A model generated the notes under the pieces. The model did not search any database, was not told the DNA's origin, and saw nothing but the letters and a program-made list of their open reading frames with translations. This document shows positions 1-5,011 of a stretch of DNA of 5,011 nucleotides, piece after piece. The position numbers and the translations under genes were made by a program. The stretch comes from Alphaproteobacteria bacterium. Lineage in GTDB: Bacteria > Pseudomonadota > Alphaproteobacteria > Micavibrionales > SZUA-601. Positions within the stretch are counted from its first letter, which is position 1. The number at the start of each line of letters is the position of its first letter. Location of the stretch: the NCBI GenBank assembly GCA_003250865.1, contig QKJH01000002.1:1-5011 (forward strand), read 5' to 3'.

Positions 1-269
1 TACACTCCCTTATATAGATATAATGTTTTCCCCCACAAAACAAAGGTCTAAGTCTTACGACTCATCCATATTTTTATTGTAGCACTGCAAAAGTTAATTT
101 ATCTCAAATTTTATACATAATATAATATTCTATTTATCGTTATTATTCAATGTGTTAAAGTGGCTAAAAATGGTCCTGTTTTGTTGCGATATTATCGAAA
201 ATATATTTACCATATCGTAATATTTATCGGATAACCTATAGCTAAGAATAACACAAGCAGGAGTCGAAA
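1..269. other. AT-rich intergenic region with probable divergent promoters
   Basis: No convincing gene lies here. The left edge reads AGGGAG on the minus strand (complement of 5-10), which looks like a Shine-Dalgarno site for a leftward gene starting just outside the window. A leftward extended -10 candidate, TGCTACAAT, is the complement of 76-84, but no well-spaced -35 accompanies it. For the rightward protease gene, the best weak promoter I find is TTGCGA (184-189) with TACCAT (208-213) and an 18-nt spacer. The rightward gene has a clear ribosome binding site, AGGAG at 259-263, six bases before its ATG. The promoter calls are weak inference; the ribosome site is seen directly. Confidence 0.5.
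135..229. promoter_or_regulatory. Cluster of CGATA/TATCG elements, candidate operator
   Basis: Five copies of the 5-mer CGATA or its complement TATCG occur in about 95 bases: 135-139, 187-191, 193-197, 213-217 and 225-229. Two of them form a short palindrome, CGATA-T-TATCG, at 187-197. Two copies sit in the longer direct repeat TATTTATCG (131-139 and 221-229). The palindrome overlaps the weak -35 candidate of the protease gene, as an operator might. No known regulator is recognised from this sequence. The repeats are seen directly; the operator role is inference. Confidence 0.3.
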
Positions 270-1229
270 ATGTGGCAACGACTGGAAATCTGGGGATACG
301 TTATAAGGGATGAAATCCGTTCGCGGATTAACCTTATCGGTAAACGTTTCCGTTTGGGTGACCTGTTGGTTGTTGCCGGTATCATTTCACGTGACCAACT
401 GCGCGATGCCTTGAAAAATCAGAAATTGACGGGATTGAAACTGGGGGATCAGCTGATTGCCGATGGCGCGATTTCCCGCTATATTCTGAAACGCTTTCTG
501 TTTAAACAGTGGATGCACCGCGTATCTTGCGCTACTGCCGGTGTTATTTTGGGTGCTTTTTCAGTTTTACTGCCTCCGCAAGTTTCACAAGCCGGCAGCT
601 TGGATAATACGGCCGCCATTATTACGGCAAAGGCCGATATTACCGGTATTGACAACCTTAAAGAAAAGGACAATGCCAAACCCAACAAGCTGCGTTTGTT
701 CAGCTATAGCTCGCAGCGCTACAATGATTTGTCGGCCTTTACCAAATGGAATGACATGCTGTCCCGTTTGAAAAAACAAGCCGATAAACCATCCAACGCG
801 GCCATGATGAAGCAGTGGCAGGACGAGTTGAACAGCTATATGGATTATGATTTCAAAGGTAAAGTCGAAGCTGTTAACCGCTATGTTAATGAAGTGAAAT
901 ACCACCCGGATAAAAAAGTCTGGGGCAAAACGGATTTCTGGGCAACTCCGTTCGAATTCTTTAAAAATGGTGGTGATTGTGAAGATTATGCCATTACCAA
1001 AATGATGTCGCTCAAAGCTCTTGGAGTTGATGAAAAGAATATGCGTATTACCATCGTCCATGACATGGAAAAGAATATCCCGCATGCTGTACTGGTTGTT
1101 TATGATGATAATGGTGAAGCCTATATTCTGGACAATCAATCGGAAACAGTCGAAGAAGATACGCTTATCAGTCACTATAAACCGATATTCTCCATCTCGC
1201 AAAATTCGTGGTGGCGTTACAATTCATAG
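270..1229 (+). CDS. Membrane-anchored LapG/BTLCP-type cysteine protease with N-terminal MshEN-like domain
   Basis: This 319-residue protein ends in a bacterial transglutaminase-like cysteine protease domain (BTLCP, COG3672/DUF920), the LapG family that cleaves large adhesins in the periplasm. The predicted triad is Cys237 in GDCEDYA, His272 in PHAVLVV and Asp288 in LDNQ. The acidic residues around Cys237 resemble the calcium site of LapG. Residues 28-51 (starting RLGDLLVVAG, ending in Gln51) and 57-80 (starting KLGDQLIADG, ending in Gln80) are two 24-residue repeats with a 5-residue spacer. That is the layout of the MshEN c-di-GMP-binding domain. A hydrophobic segment at about 85-101 after Arg84 suggests the N-terminus is cytoplasmic and the protease periplasmic; VSQA-G near 105-109 could be a signal peptidase site. 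Ordinary LapG proteins lack such an N-terminal module. The start is supported by AGGAG six bases upstream. The protease call is strong; the ligand and topology are inference. No substrate adhesin or LapD is in view. Confidence 0.88.
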   Translation: MWQRLEIWGYVIRDEIRSRINLIGKRFRLGDLLVVAGIISRDQLRDALKNQKLTGLKLGDQLIADGAISRYILKRFLFKQWMHRVSCATAGVILGAFSVLLPPQVSQAGSLDNTAAIITAKADITGIDNLKEKDNAKPNKLRLFSYSSQRYNDLSAFTKWNDMLSRLKKQADKPSNAAMMKQWQDELNSYMDYDFKGKVEAVNRYVNEVKYHPDKKVWGKTDFWATPFEFFKNGGDCEDYAITKMMSLKALGVDEKNMRITIVHDMEKNIPHAVLVVYDDNGEAYILDNQSETVEEDTLISHYKPIFSISQNSWWRYNS

Positions 1230-1257
1230 AATTTCATTGTTGAAACCTCTTGTAACT

Positions 1258-1286
1258 AAAAAGCTCCCTTTTCGGGAGCTTCTTTT
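1258..1286. terminator. Bidirectional intrinsic terminator between convergent genes
   Basis: A perfect 8-bp stem, AAGCTCCC (1261-1268) and GGGAGCTT (1274-1281), encloses a TTTTC loop. On the plus strand it is followed by CTTTT. On the minus strand the stem can extend by three more pairs, including one G-U, and ends in a five-T tract (complement of 1258-1262). It lies 31 bases after the protease stop codon and abuts the stop codon of the leftward gene, whose TAA falls in the T-tract. It can therefore serve both converging transcripts. Confidence 0.85.
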
Positions 1287-1818
1287 AGTGTAGATGCGGA
1301 GCATAAGATGCTTCGCTATGATGTTCCTGTTTTTGTTTTGCAGGCTGTTTATGCGTCAGGAAAAATATTGCTGAAAGCAGGCAGTCACGCAGATTGCCAT
1401 GTTTAAGGTTCTCTTTGGTCTGACGCAGGGAAGGCGGCATGGTCGTAATTTCCGGTGAATTCAACAGCATCAGTGTGGCCATTTGCGCTTTTTCACTCGG
1501 ATATTTATTTTCATCTGTTTCATTGTTCAGCGTGTTTATGGCATTATAGATGACTCCCCGGTATAAATCGACATAACCGGCAATGTCGTCACCGCATTCG
1601 TACATTTTTTGCATGGTGTTGTTTTTGTCCAGATTTTCTTTTACCAATTCACGAAAACGATCCCGAAAATGGTATTTTTGAAAACGTCCGGAGTCCACAA
1701 GAATATTGTTTGTTGAAGAAAATGGCGCTGTGAAATAGTTTTGTGCCACCATCATTCCATAAACGGAACGTCCGAATGTGTTCTTTTTAATATTCGATGT
1801 CGGTGCCGACGATGCCAT
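1285..1818 (-). CDS. Unknown small protein A, paralogue of its upstream neighbour
   Basis: This 177-residue protein is of no family I recognise. It has no signal peptide or membrane segment and looks cytoplasmic and largely helical, with a His/Lys/Gln-rich tail (about 155-177). The start at 1818 is supported by AAGGGAG (complement of 1827-1833), eight bases upstream. It resembles the protein encoded at 1879-2367: FG (15-16), YR..IY.A..T (86-96), EK (109-110), LM (116-117), NSP (120-122), PS.RQT (129-134) and TH.Q (155-158) all have counterparts in the same order. Residues 109-134 align without gaps. The two genes are 60 bases apart on one strand with no terminator between them, so they are probably co-transcribed from the promoter at 2420-2447. 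The ORF and ribosome site are seen; the paralogy is by eye alignment; the function is unknown. Confidence 0.75.
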   Translation of the reverse strand: MASSAPTSNIKKNTFGRSVYGMMVAQNYFTAPFSSTNNILVDSGRFQKYHFRDRFRELVKENLDKNNTMQKMYECGDDIAGYVDLYRGVIYNAINTLNNETDENKYPSEKAQMATLMLLNSPEITTMPPSLRQTKENLKHGNLRDCLLSAIFFLTHKQPAKQKQEHHSEASYAPHLH

Positions 1819-1878
1819 GGGGGTATCTCCCTTTTGCAGTCACAACTTTATGTCATTATGCTATTTTTTTTATTTTTG

Positions 1879-2367
1879 TCAAATCTTTGGCGTATTAGAG
1901 TTTTCAGGATGAAGATTCCTGTTAACTTTAAGTGTTATTTGATGGTTTGTCTGCTGATGTGTTTTAAGCAACTGCGCATAAAAAATCGATTGAAAATCCA
2001 TGGACACGATGTCGTGCAGCGTTTGCTTAAATGACGGCTCATTGATGGGGCGTGACGGGTTGTTTTTTTCCATCAGAGCGGTAACGATGTCTTTTTCATC
2101 CTCGGACATATCCGGATGGATGCGTAAAATGGTTTTCGTCGCATCATAGATGGTTTTACGATAGGCCGTCAGATGCTTAGTATGGGGGATGACTTTTTCG
2201 GTGCAATCTTTACAGTTTTCATAGTAGTCATGTGCCACAAGTTGAACGTAGTCACTCTTGTAGGGGGAATTATCGAAAAAATGCAATTGCAGCTTGATAA
2301 AGTTACGGGCGGCTTCACCGAAAGATATTGTTTCTTGTTTTTTATTCTTTTGTTTACTTTCAATCAT
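1879..2367 (-). CDS. Unknown small protein B, paralogue of its downstream neighbour
   Basis: This 162-residue protein of unknown function is first in a likely two-gene unit. The N-terminus is rich in Lys and Gln, no signal peptide or membrane helix is evident, and the residue pattern suggests a helical soluble protein. A Cys pair (Cys52 and Cys55, NCKDC) is not conserved in the partner, so it is unlikely to be a shared metal site. Counterparts of the partner's motifs are FG (16-17), YR..IY.A..T (69-79), EK (91-92), LM (98-99), NNP (102-104), PS.KQT (111-116) and TH.Q (136-139). The start at 2367 has GGAG (complement of 2375-2378) seven bases upstream. The leader runs about 45 bases from the expected transcription start near 2412 and contains a small hairpin, CCTAC/GTAGG (2392-2406). 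It lies just downstream of nrdG but has its own promoter, so a link to ribonucleotide reduction is not implied. Confidence 0.75.
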   Translation of the reverse strand: MIESKQKNKKQETISFGEAARNFIKLQLHFFDNSPYKSDYVQLVAHDYYENCKDCTEKVIPHTKHLTAYRKTIYDATKTILRIHPDMSEDEKDIVTALMEKNNPSRPINEPSFKQTLHDIVSMDFQSIFYAQLLKTHQQTNHQITLKVNRNLHPENSNTPKI

Positions 2368-2419
2368 AACACATCTCCATTCGCATTTTTTCCTACTTGC
2401 TGTAGGTGCAATTGAACAG

Positions 2420-2447
2420 ATTATACAGAATTATGTAGTTATGTCAA
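2420..2447 (-). promoter_or_regulatory. Consensus sigma-70-type promoter for the paralogue pair
   Basis: On the minus strand a perfect -35 box TTGACA (complement of 2442-2447) is followed, after a 16-base spacer, by a perfect -10 box TATAAT (complement of 2420-2425). It sits in the 86-base gap after the nrdG stop codon and faces the gene starting at 2367. A start site near 2412 is expected. Both hexamers match the consensus, so strong housekeeping transcription is likely unless a repressor acts. No obvious terminator separates nrdG from this promoter, so readthrough from nrdDG may add to it. Confidence 0.75.
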
Positions 2448-2453
2448 TTATAA

Positions 2454-3191
2454 TCAGGCGGCGGCTCTTTTTTTCGAACGCCATTGGCTGGTTTTGGCAC
2501 GGATTGAAAAATTGTCAAACAGGGAATCCAACGTATCAAGGAACTCAAAATCGCTGAACAATTCGGCGATTTGCAAATCGCTTGGTTCATCGGGCATGGG
2601 GTTATTGGGGTTTTTCTCGTATTGCTGCAGGACATAGGTTTTAACGCCTTTATCGTGCAGGGTATATGCCATGTCCAGAATGTCCTGACGGTTCAGAATA
2701 CGCGGGTCAACCGTGGTACGGATTTCGTAAGAAACGCCGCTGTTAATCAGCATATCCATTGATTCTTCGGCCGGTTTTGCACTGGAGGTCAATCCCGTTA
2801 CTTTGTCGTAAAAGGCAAAGCTGTGTTTCATGTCAAAGCCAACCCAGTCAACCAGAGGCAGGATTTCTTTCATGCGGTGAACGTTAGCACCGCCTGTGTG
2901 GATGCCGACATCATAACCAAGTGCTTTGACCTGTTTAATAGATTCGGCCAGATTTTTCTGCATGATGGGGTCGCCGCCGCTGAATACCACGCCGGTCAGT
3001 TTGCCTTTACGCCGCTCAAGCAGTTGCATGATGTTGTCCCATGATACGGAACCTTTGGTAAACGGACGTAGTTCGTTATTGTGGCAAAAGCTACAGTTCC
3101 ATGCACAGCCTTGTGTAAACACGATGGCAGCAACATGGTCGGGATAGTCAATCATGGAAAAAGGCGTAAAACCGCCAACTTCAATCGGCAT
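2454..3191 (-). CDS. nrdG: Anaerobic ribonucleotide reductase activating protein, radical SAM (NrdG)
   Basis: This is the iron-sulfur radical SAM activase that uses S-adenosylmethionine to form the glycyl radical on NrdD. Near the N-terminus, GCAWNCSFCHN carries the CX3CX2C motif for the 4Fe-4S cluster (Cys29, Cys33 and Cys36 counted from the chosen start). VVFSGGDP (about 68-75) is the SAM-binding GGE-type motif, and FTPFSMIDYPD before the cluster is typical of the NrdG2 subfamily. The length of 245 residues fits that subfamily. I chose the ATG at 3191 because GGGAG (complement of 3199-3203) lies seven bases before it. The in-frame ATG at 3197 is two codons longer but only one base from that site. 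The gene follows nrdD on the same strand after 138 bases, as expected for an nrdDG operon. A pyruvate formate-lyase activase is the main alternative, but the adjacent nrdD argues against it. Confidence 0.93.
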   Translation of the reverse strand: MPIEVGGFTPFSMIDYPDHVAAIVFTQGCAWNCSFCHNNELRPFTKGSVSWDNIMQLLERRKGKLTGVVFSGGDPIMQKNLAESIKQVKALGYDVGIHTGGANVHRMKEILPLVDWVGFDMKHSFAFYDKVTGLTSSAKPAEESMDMLINSGVSYEIRTTVDPRILNRQDILDMAYTLHDKGVKTYVLQQYEKNPNNPMPDEPSDLQIAELFSDFEFLDTLDSLFDNFSIRAKTSQWRSKKRAAA

Positions 3192-3216
3192 TGCCATGCT
3201 CCCGGGTTAAAAGTGG

Positions 3217-3272
3217 AAAAACACCAAGCTTACCTTTAAAAACAGGAGGGAAGGAGTAAACTTGGTGCTTTT
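3217..3272 (-). terminator. Stem-loop with A- and U-tracts between nrdD and nrdG (terminator or attenuator)
   Basis: Positions 3217-3233 and 3256-3272 are inverted repeats that form a 17-bp stem in minus-strand RNA, with a 22-base loop. Two of the pairs are G-U in minus-strand RNA but would be A-C mismatches in plus-strand RNA, so the structure suits the nrdDG transcript. The stem starts with AAAA and ends in UUUUU followed by CC, as intrinsic terminators do, although the loop is large. The loop is pyrimidine-rich (contains TTCCCTCC) and could weakly pair with the GGGAG ribosome site of nrdG about 15 bases beyond the stem. It may reduce nrdG expression relative to nrdD or mark an RNA-processing point. 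The structure is seen; the role is inference. Confidence 0.6.
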
Positions 3273-3275
3273 CAT

Positions 3276-3304
3276 GTTATTTAGCGGTTGTACCATTAAA
3301 TAAC
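3276..3304 (-). other. Small AT-rich hairpin just after nrdD
   Basis: GTTATTTA (3276-3283) and TAAATAAC (3297-3304) are a perfect 8-bp inverted repeat around a 13-base loop. Inside the loop GGT/ACC can add three further pairs. It lies 25 bases beyond the nrdD stop codon and three bases before the larger stem-loop in the direction of transcription. No U-tract follows, so it is not a simple terminator. It could protect the 3' end of nrdD mRNA or bind a protein. Confidence 0.4.
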
Positions 3305-3329
3305 GGGGTTGCTCTTTTTTTAATCCGCT

Positions 3330-5011
3330 TTAAGCGTCGCATTTTTCGCGCGCAACGGACTCTTCAAAGTGAACACGGTCAGCCTGTTCCTGTTTCTTGC
3401 CGATATTAAATTGGCTGACAGGACGGTGGTAACCCATAACGCGTGTCCAGACTTCGCATTCCTGACGTTCTTCATCAGACAGTTCGCTCATGTCGATATT
3501 GTCCATGATATGGTCACAGGCTTTGCATTCTTCGAAATGGACGCGATCGGCTTGTTCCTGCTTCTTGCCAATGTTGAATTGGCTGACAGGACGGTGATAG
3601 CCCATCACGCGTGTCCAGACTTCGCATTCCTGACGTTCGTTGTCATTGAGTGATACATCGGCCAAATCTTCTTCTTTGATGGATCCATCCAGAGGTGCCA
3701 GATTAGTGGTTGATGCAATCCGTTTTGCCATTTCGCTTTGTTTTTTGGCTTCAAGCAATTCGGCATCACATTTCGGACAGAATTTGTGTTCACCATTCAA
3801 ATAGCCGTGTGTCGGACAGGTCGAGAAGGTCGGTGTCACGGTCAGATACGGCAATTTGTAATTGCTCAGTGCATTTTTAACCAGTTGACGGCATGCCTCG
3901 GACGAAGAAACGCGTTCGGACATGTACAGGTGAAGCACTGTACCGCCCGTATATTTGCGTTGCAAATCATCCTGCATATCCAACGCTTCGAACGGGTCTT
4001 GTGTAAAGTTGACCGGAAGTTGGGAAGAGTTGGTGTAGTACGGGGATTCTTTTGTACCGGCCTGAATGATGTCCGGATAGCGTTTCTGATCTTCCTTGGC
4101 AAAGCGGTATGTCGTGCCTTCGGCCGGTGTGGCTTCCAGATTGTACAGGTGACCGGTTTCTTCTTGGAACTGTACCATGCGGGCACGGATATGATCCAAA
4201 AAGTCATTGGCCATCTTGTTGCCTTCGGTTTTAGAAATATCCGTCGCATCATTGGTAAAGTTGCGGATCATCTCATTAACACCGTTTACACCGATGGTCG
4301 AGAAGTGGTTGCGGTACGTACCCAAGTAGCGTTTGGAATAAGGGAACAATCCCTGATCCATCAACTGTTGACAGGTTTTGCGCTTGATTTCCAAGCTATT
4401 ACGGGCGCGTTCCAGCAAATCATCCAGACGGGCAATCAATCCGGTCCAGTTGCCTTTGAAATTGTATCCCAGACGGGCACAGTTGATGGTTACAACACCA
4501 ACAGAACCGGTTTGCTCGGCCGAACCGAACAGGCCGCCGCCGCGTGCCAGCAATTCGCGCAAGTCGAGTTGCAAACGGCAGCACATGGAGCGTACCATAC
4601 CCGGATCAAGGTCGGAGTTGATGAAGTTCTGGAAGTACGGCAAACCGTATTTAGCTGTCATTTCAAACAGCTCATCAGTGTTTTCACCATGCCAGTCGAA
4701 ATCTTTGGTGATGTTATAGGTCGGAATGGGGAAGGTGAATACACGGCCTTTGGCATCACCTTCGGTCATAACACGCATATAGGCTTTGTTAATCAGTGCC
4801 ATTTCCGCGATACAATCACCATAGGTAAAGTCAACTTCTTCACCGCCGATAATCGGGTGTTTGTCTTTTAAATCTTCAGGGCAGACCCAATCCAGTGTGA
4901 TGTTGGTGAATGGTGCTTGCGAGCCCCAGCGTGAAGGTACATTACAGTTATAGACGAAACCTTGCAGAGCTTGGTGTACTTCTTCATAGTTGAGTTTATC
5001 GATTTTGATGT
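3330..5011 (-). CDS. nrdD: Anaerobic (class III) ribonucleoside-triphosphate reductase, C-terminal 559 residues, 5' end beyond window
   Basis: NrdD reduces ribonucleotides to deoxyribonucleotides without oxygen, using a glycyl radical. The frame stays open to the right edge. Upstream of the internal Met codon at 4802 it still reads family sequence (NVPSRWGSQAPFTNI, about 4899-4943), so the true start lies outside the window. Other family landmarks are MCCRL (cysteine codons 4578-4583), GGGLFGSAEQTGSVGVVTIN and IGVNGVNEM. A zinc-ribbon region has STCPTHG (Cys codon 3816-3818) and CPKC (3768-3770 and 3777-3779). The C-terminus is odd: the glycyl-radical segment RVMGYHRPVS occurs twice, with candidate radical glycines at codons 3600-3602 and 3432-3434. 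The copies are separated by a linker containing CKAC (3516-3527). The usual protein has one such segment close to its end. nrdG follows downstream. The assignment is very sure; which glycine carries the radical is unknown. Confidence 0.96.
   Translation of the reverse strand, partial: IKIDKLNYEEVHQALQGFVYNCNVPSRWGSQAPFTNITLDWVCPEDLKDKHPIIGGEEVDFTYGDCIAEMALINKAYMRVMTEGDAKGRVFTFPIPTYNITKDFDWHGENTDELFEMTAKYGLPYFQNFINSDLDPGMVRSMCCRLQLDLRELLARGGGLFGSAEQTGSVGVVTINCARLGYNFKGNWTGLIARLDDLLERARNSLEIKRKTCQQLMDQGLFPYSKRYLGTYRNHFSTIGVNGVNEMIRNFTNDATDISKTEGNKMANDFLDHIRARMVQFQEETGHLYNLEATPAEGTTYRFAKEDQKRYPDIIQAGTKESPYYTNSSQLPVNFTQDPFEALDMQDDLQRKYTGGTVLHLYMSERVSSSEACRQLVKNALSNYKLPYLTVTPTFSTCPTHGYLNGEHKFCPKCDAELLEAKKQSEMAKRIASTTNLAPLDGSIKEEDLADVSLNDNERQECEVWTRVMGYHRPVSQFNIGKKQEQADRVHFEECKACDHIMDNIDMSELSDEERQECEVWTRVMGYHRPVSQFNIGKKQEQADRVHFEESVAREKCDA
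3360..3638 (-). repeat. In-frame tandem duplication of the NrdD glycyl-radical segment
   Basis: Copy 1 (3528-3638) and copy 2 (3360-3470) each encode the same 37 residues, beginning ERQECEVWTR and ending ADRVHFEE, offset by exactly 168 bases (56 codons). By direct comparison they differ at 15 of 111 bases, and every difference is at a third codon position and silent. The 30 bases coding for the first ten residues of the unit are identical in both copies. The 19-codon linker between them carries CKAC. Each copy includes the candidate radical glycine and the preceding cysteine (ECEVW), which may be a zinc ligand. The silent divergence makes a recent assembly error unlikely. Confidence 0.93.

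Noticed and set aside
585..1202. Open frame of 205 codons on the minus strand opposite the protease
   Set aside because: Antisense to a gene with an intact catalytic triad and a good ribosome site; no start signal or family resemblance.
3274..3303. Tiny plus-strand reading frame of nine codons, with AGGAGG-like bases upstream
   Set aside because: The purine-rich stretch is the loop of the nrdD-nrdG stem-loop on the opposite strand and is too far from the ATG.
3198..3329. Riboswitch (for example cobalamin) between nrdD and nrdG
   Set aside because: The spacer is too short and lacks recognisable riboswitch core motifs; only simple hairpins are seen.
3360..3638. Assembly or sequencing duplication as the cause of the NrdD repeat
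   Set aside because: The copies differ at 15 bases, all silent, which a recent artefact would not produce; independent reads would settle it.
4800..4802. ATG at 4802 as the start of nrdD
   Set aside because: The frame continues open to the window edge with recognisable NrdD sequence, so this is an internal methionine.
3738..4871. Long open frame (377 codons) on the plus strand opposite nrdD
   Set aside because: It lies wholly antisense to a clearly conserved enzyme, and its protein resembles no family I know; it follows from codon bias of nrdD.
1..5011. Mobile element, CRISPR array, tRNA or rRNA
   Set aside because: No transposase, terminal repeats, regularly spaced repeats or RNA gene sequence were found.

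Overview
The window reads as chromosomal DNA of a bacterium equipped for anaerobic growth. The best guess is Pseudomonadota, probably an AT-leaning alphaproteobacterium. This is inference from the style of the NrdD C-terminus (RVMGYHRPVS) and from the LapG-type periplasmic protease; no rRNA or marker gene is present to confirm it.

Layout. Positions 1-269 are an AT-rich intergenic region with a cluster of CGATA/TATCG elements and a Shine-Dalgarno-like sequence facing off the left edge. At 270-1229 (+) lies a transglutaminase-like cysteine protease of the LapG/BTLCP family. Unusually, it carries an N-terminal MshEN-type module (two 24-residue repeats with a 5-residue spacer) and a membrane anchor. 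A bidirectional intrinsic terminator at about 1258-1286 separates it from a convergent leftward block. That block holds two small unknown proteins (1285-1818 and 1879-2367) that are diverged paralogues of each other, driven by a near-perfect consensus promoter at 2420-2447. Upstream of it on the same strand are nrdG (2454-3191), the radical SAM activase, and nrdD (3330 to beyond the right edge), the class III anaerobic ribonucleotide reductase. A 17-bp stem-loop and a smaller hairpin lie between nrdD and nrdG.

How the genes work together. NrdG installs the glycyl radical on NrdD, which then makes deoxyribonucleotides without oxygen. The protease is probably an inner-membrane protein with a cytoplasmic c-di-GMP-sensing module and a periplasmic peptidase domain, as would suit cleavage of a surface adhesin. 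No adhesin or LapD partner is visible here.

The two most notable points are: (1) the C-terminal glycyl-radical segment of NrdD is present twice, 56 codons apart, with 37 identical residues but 15 synonymous differences; (2) a complete two-repeat MshEN signature is fused to a LapG-like protease.
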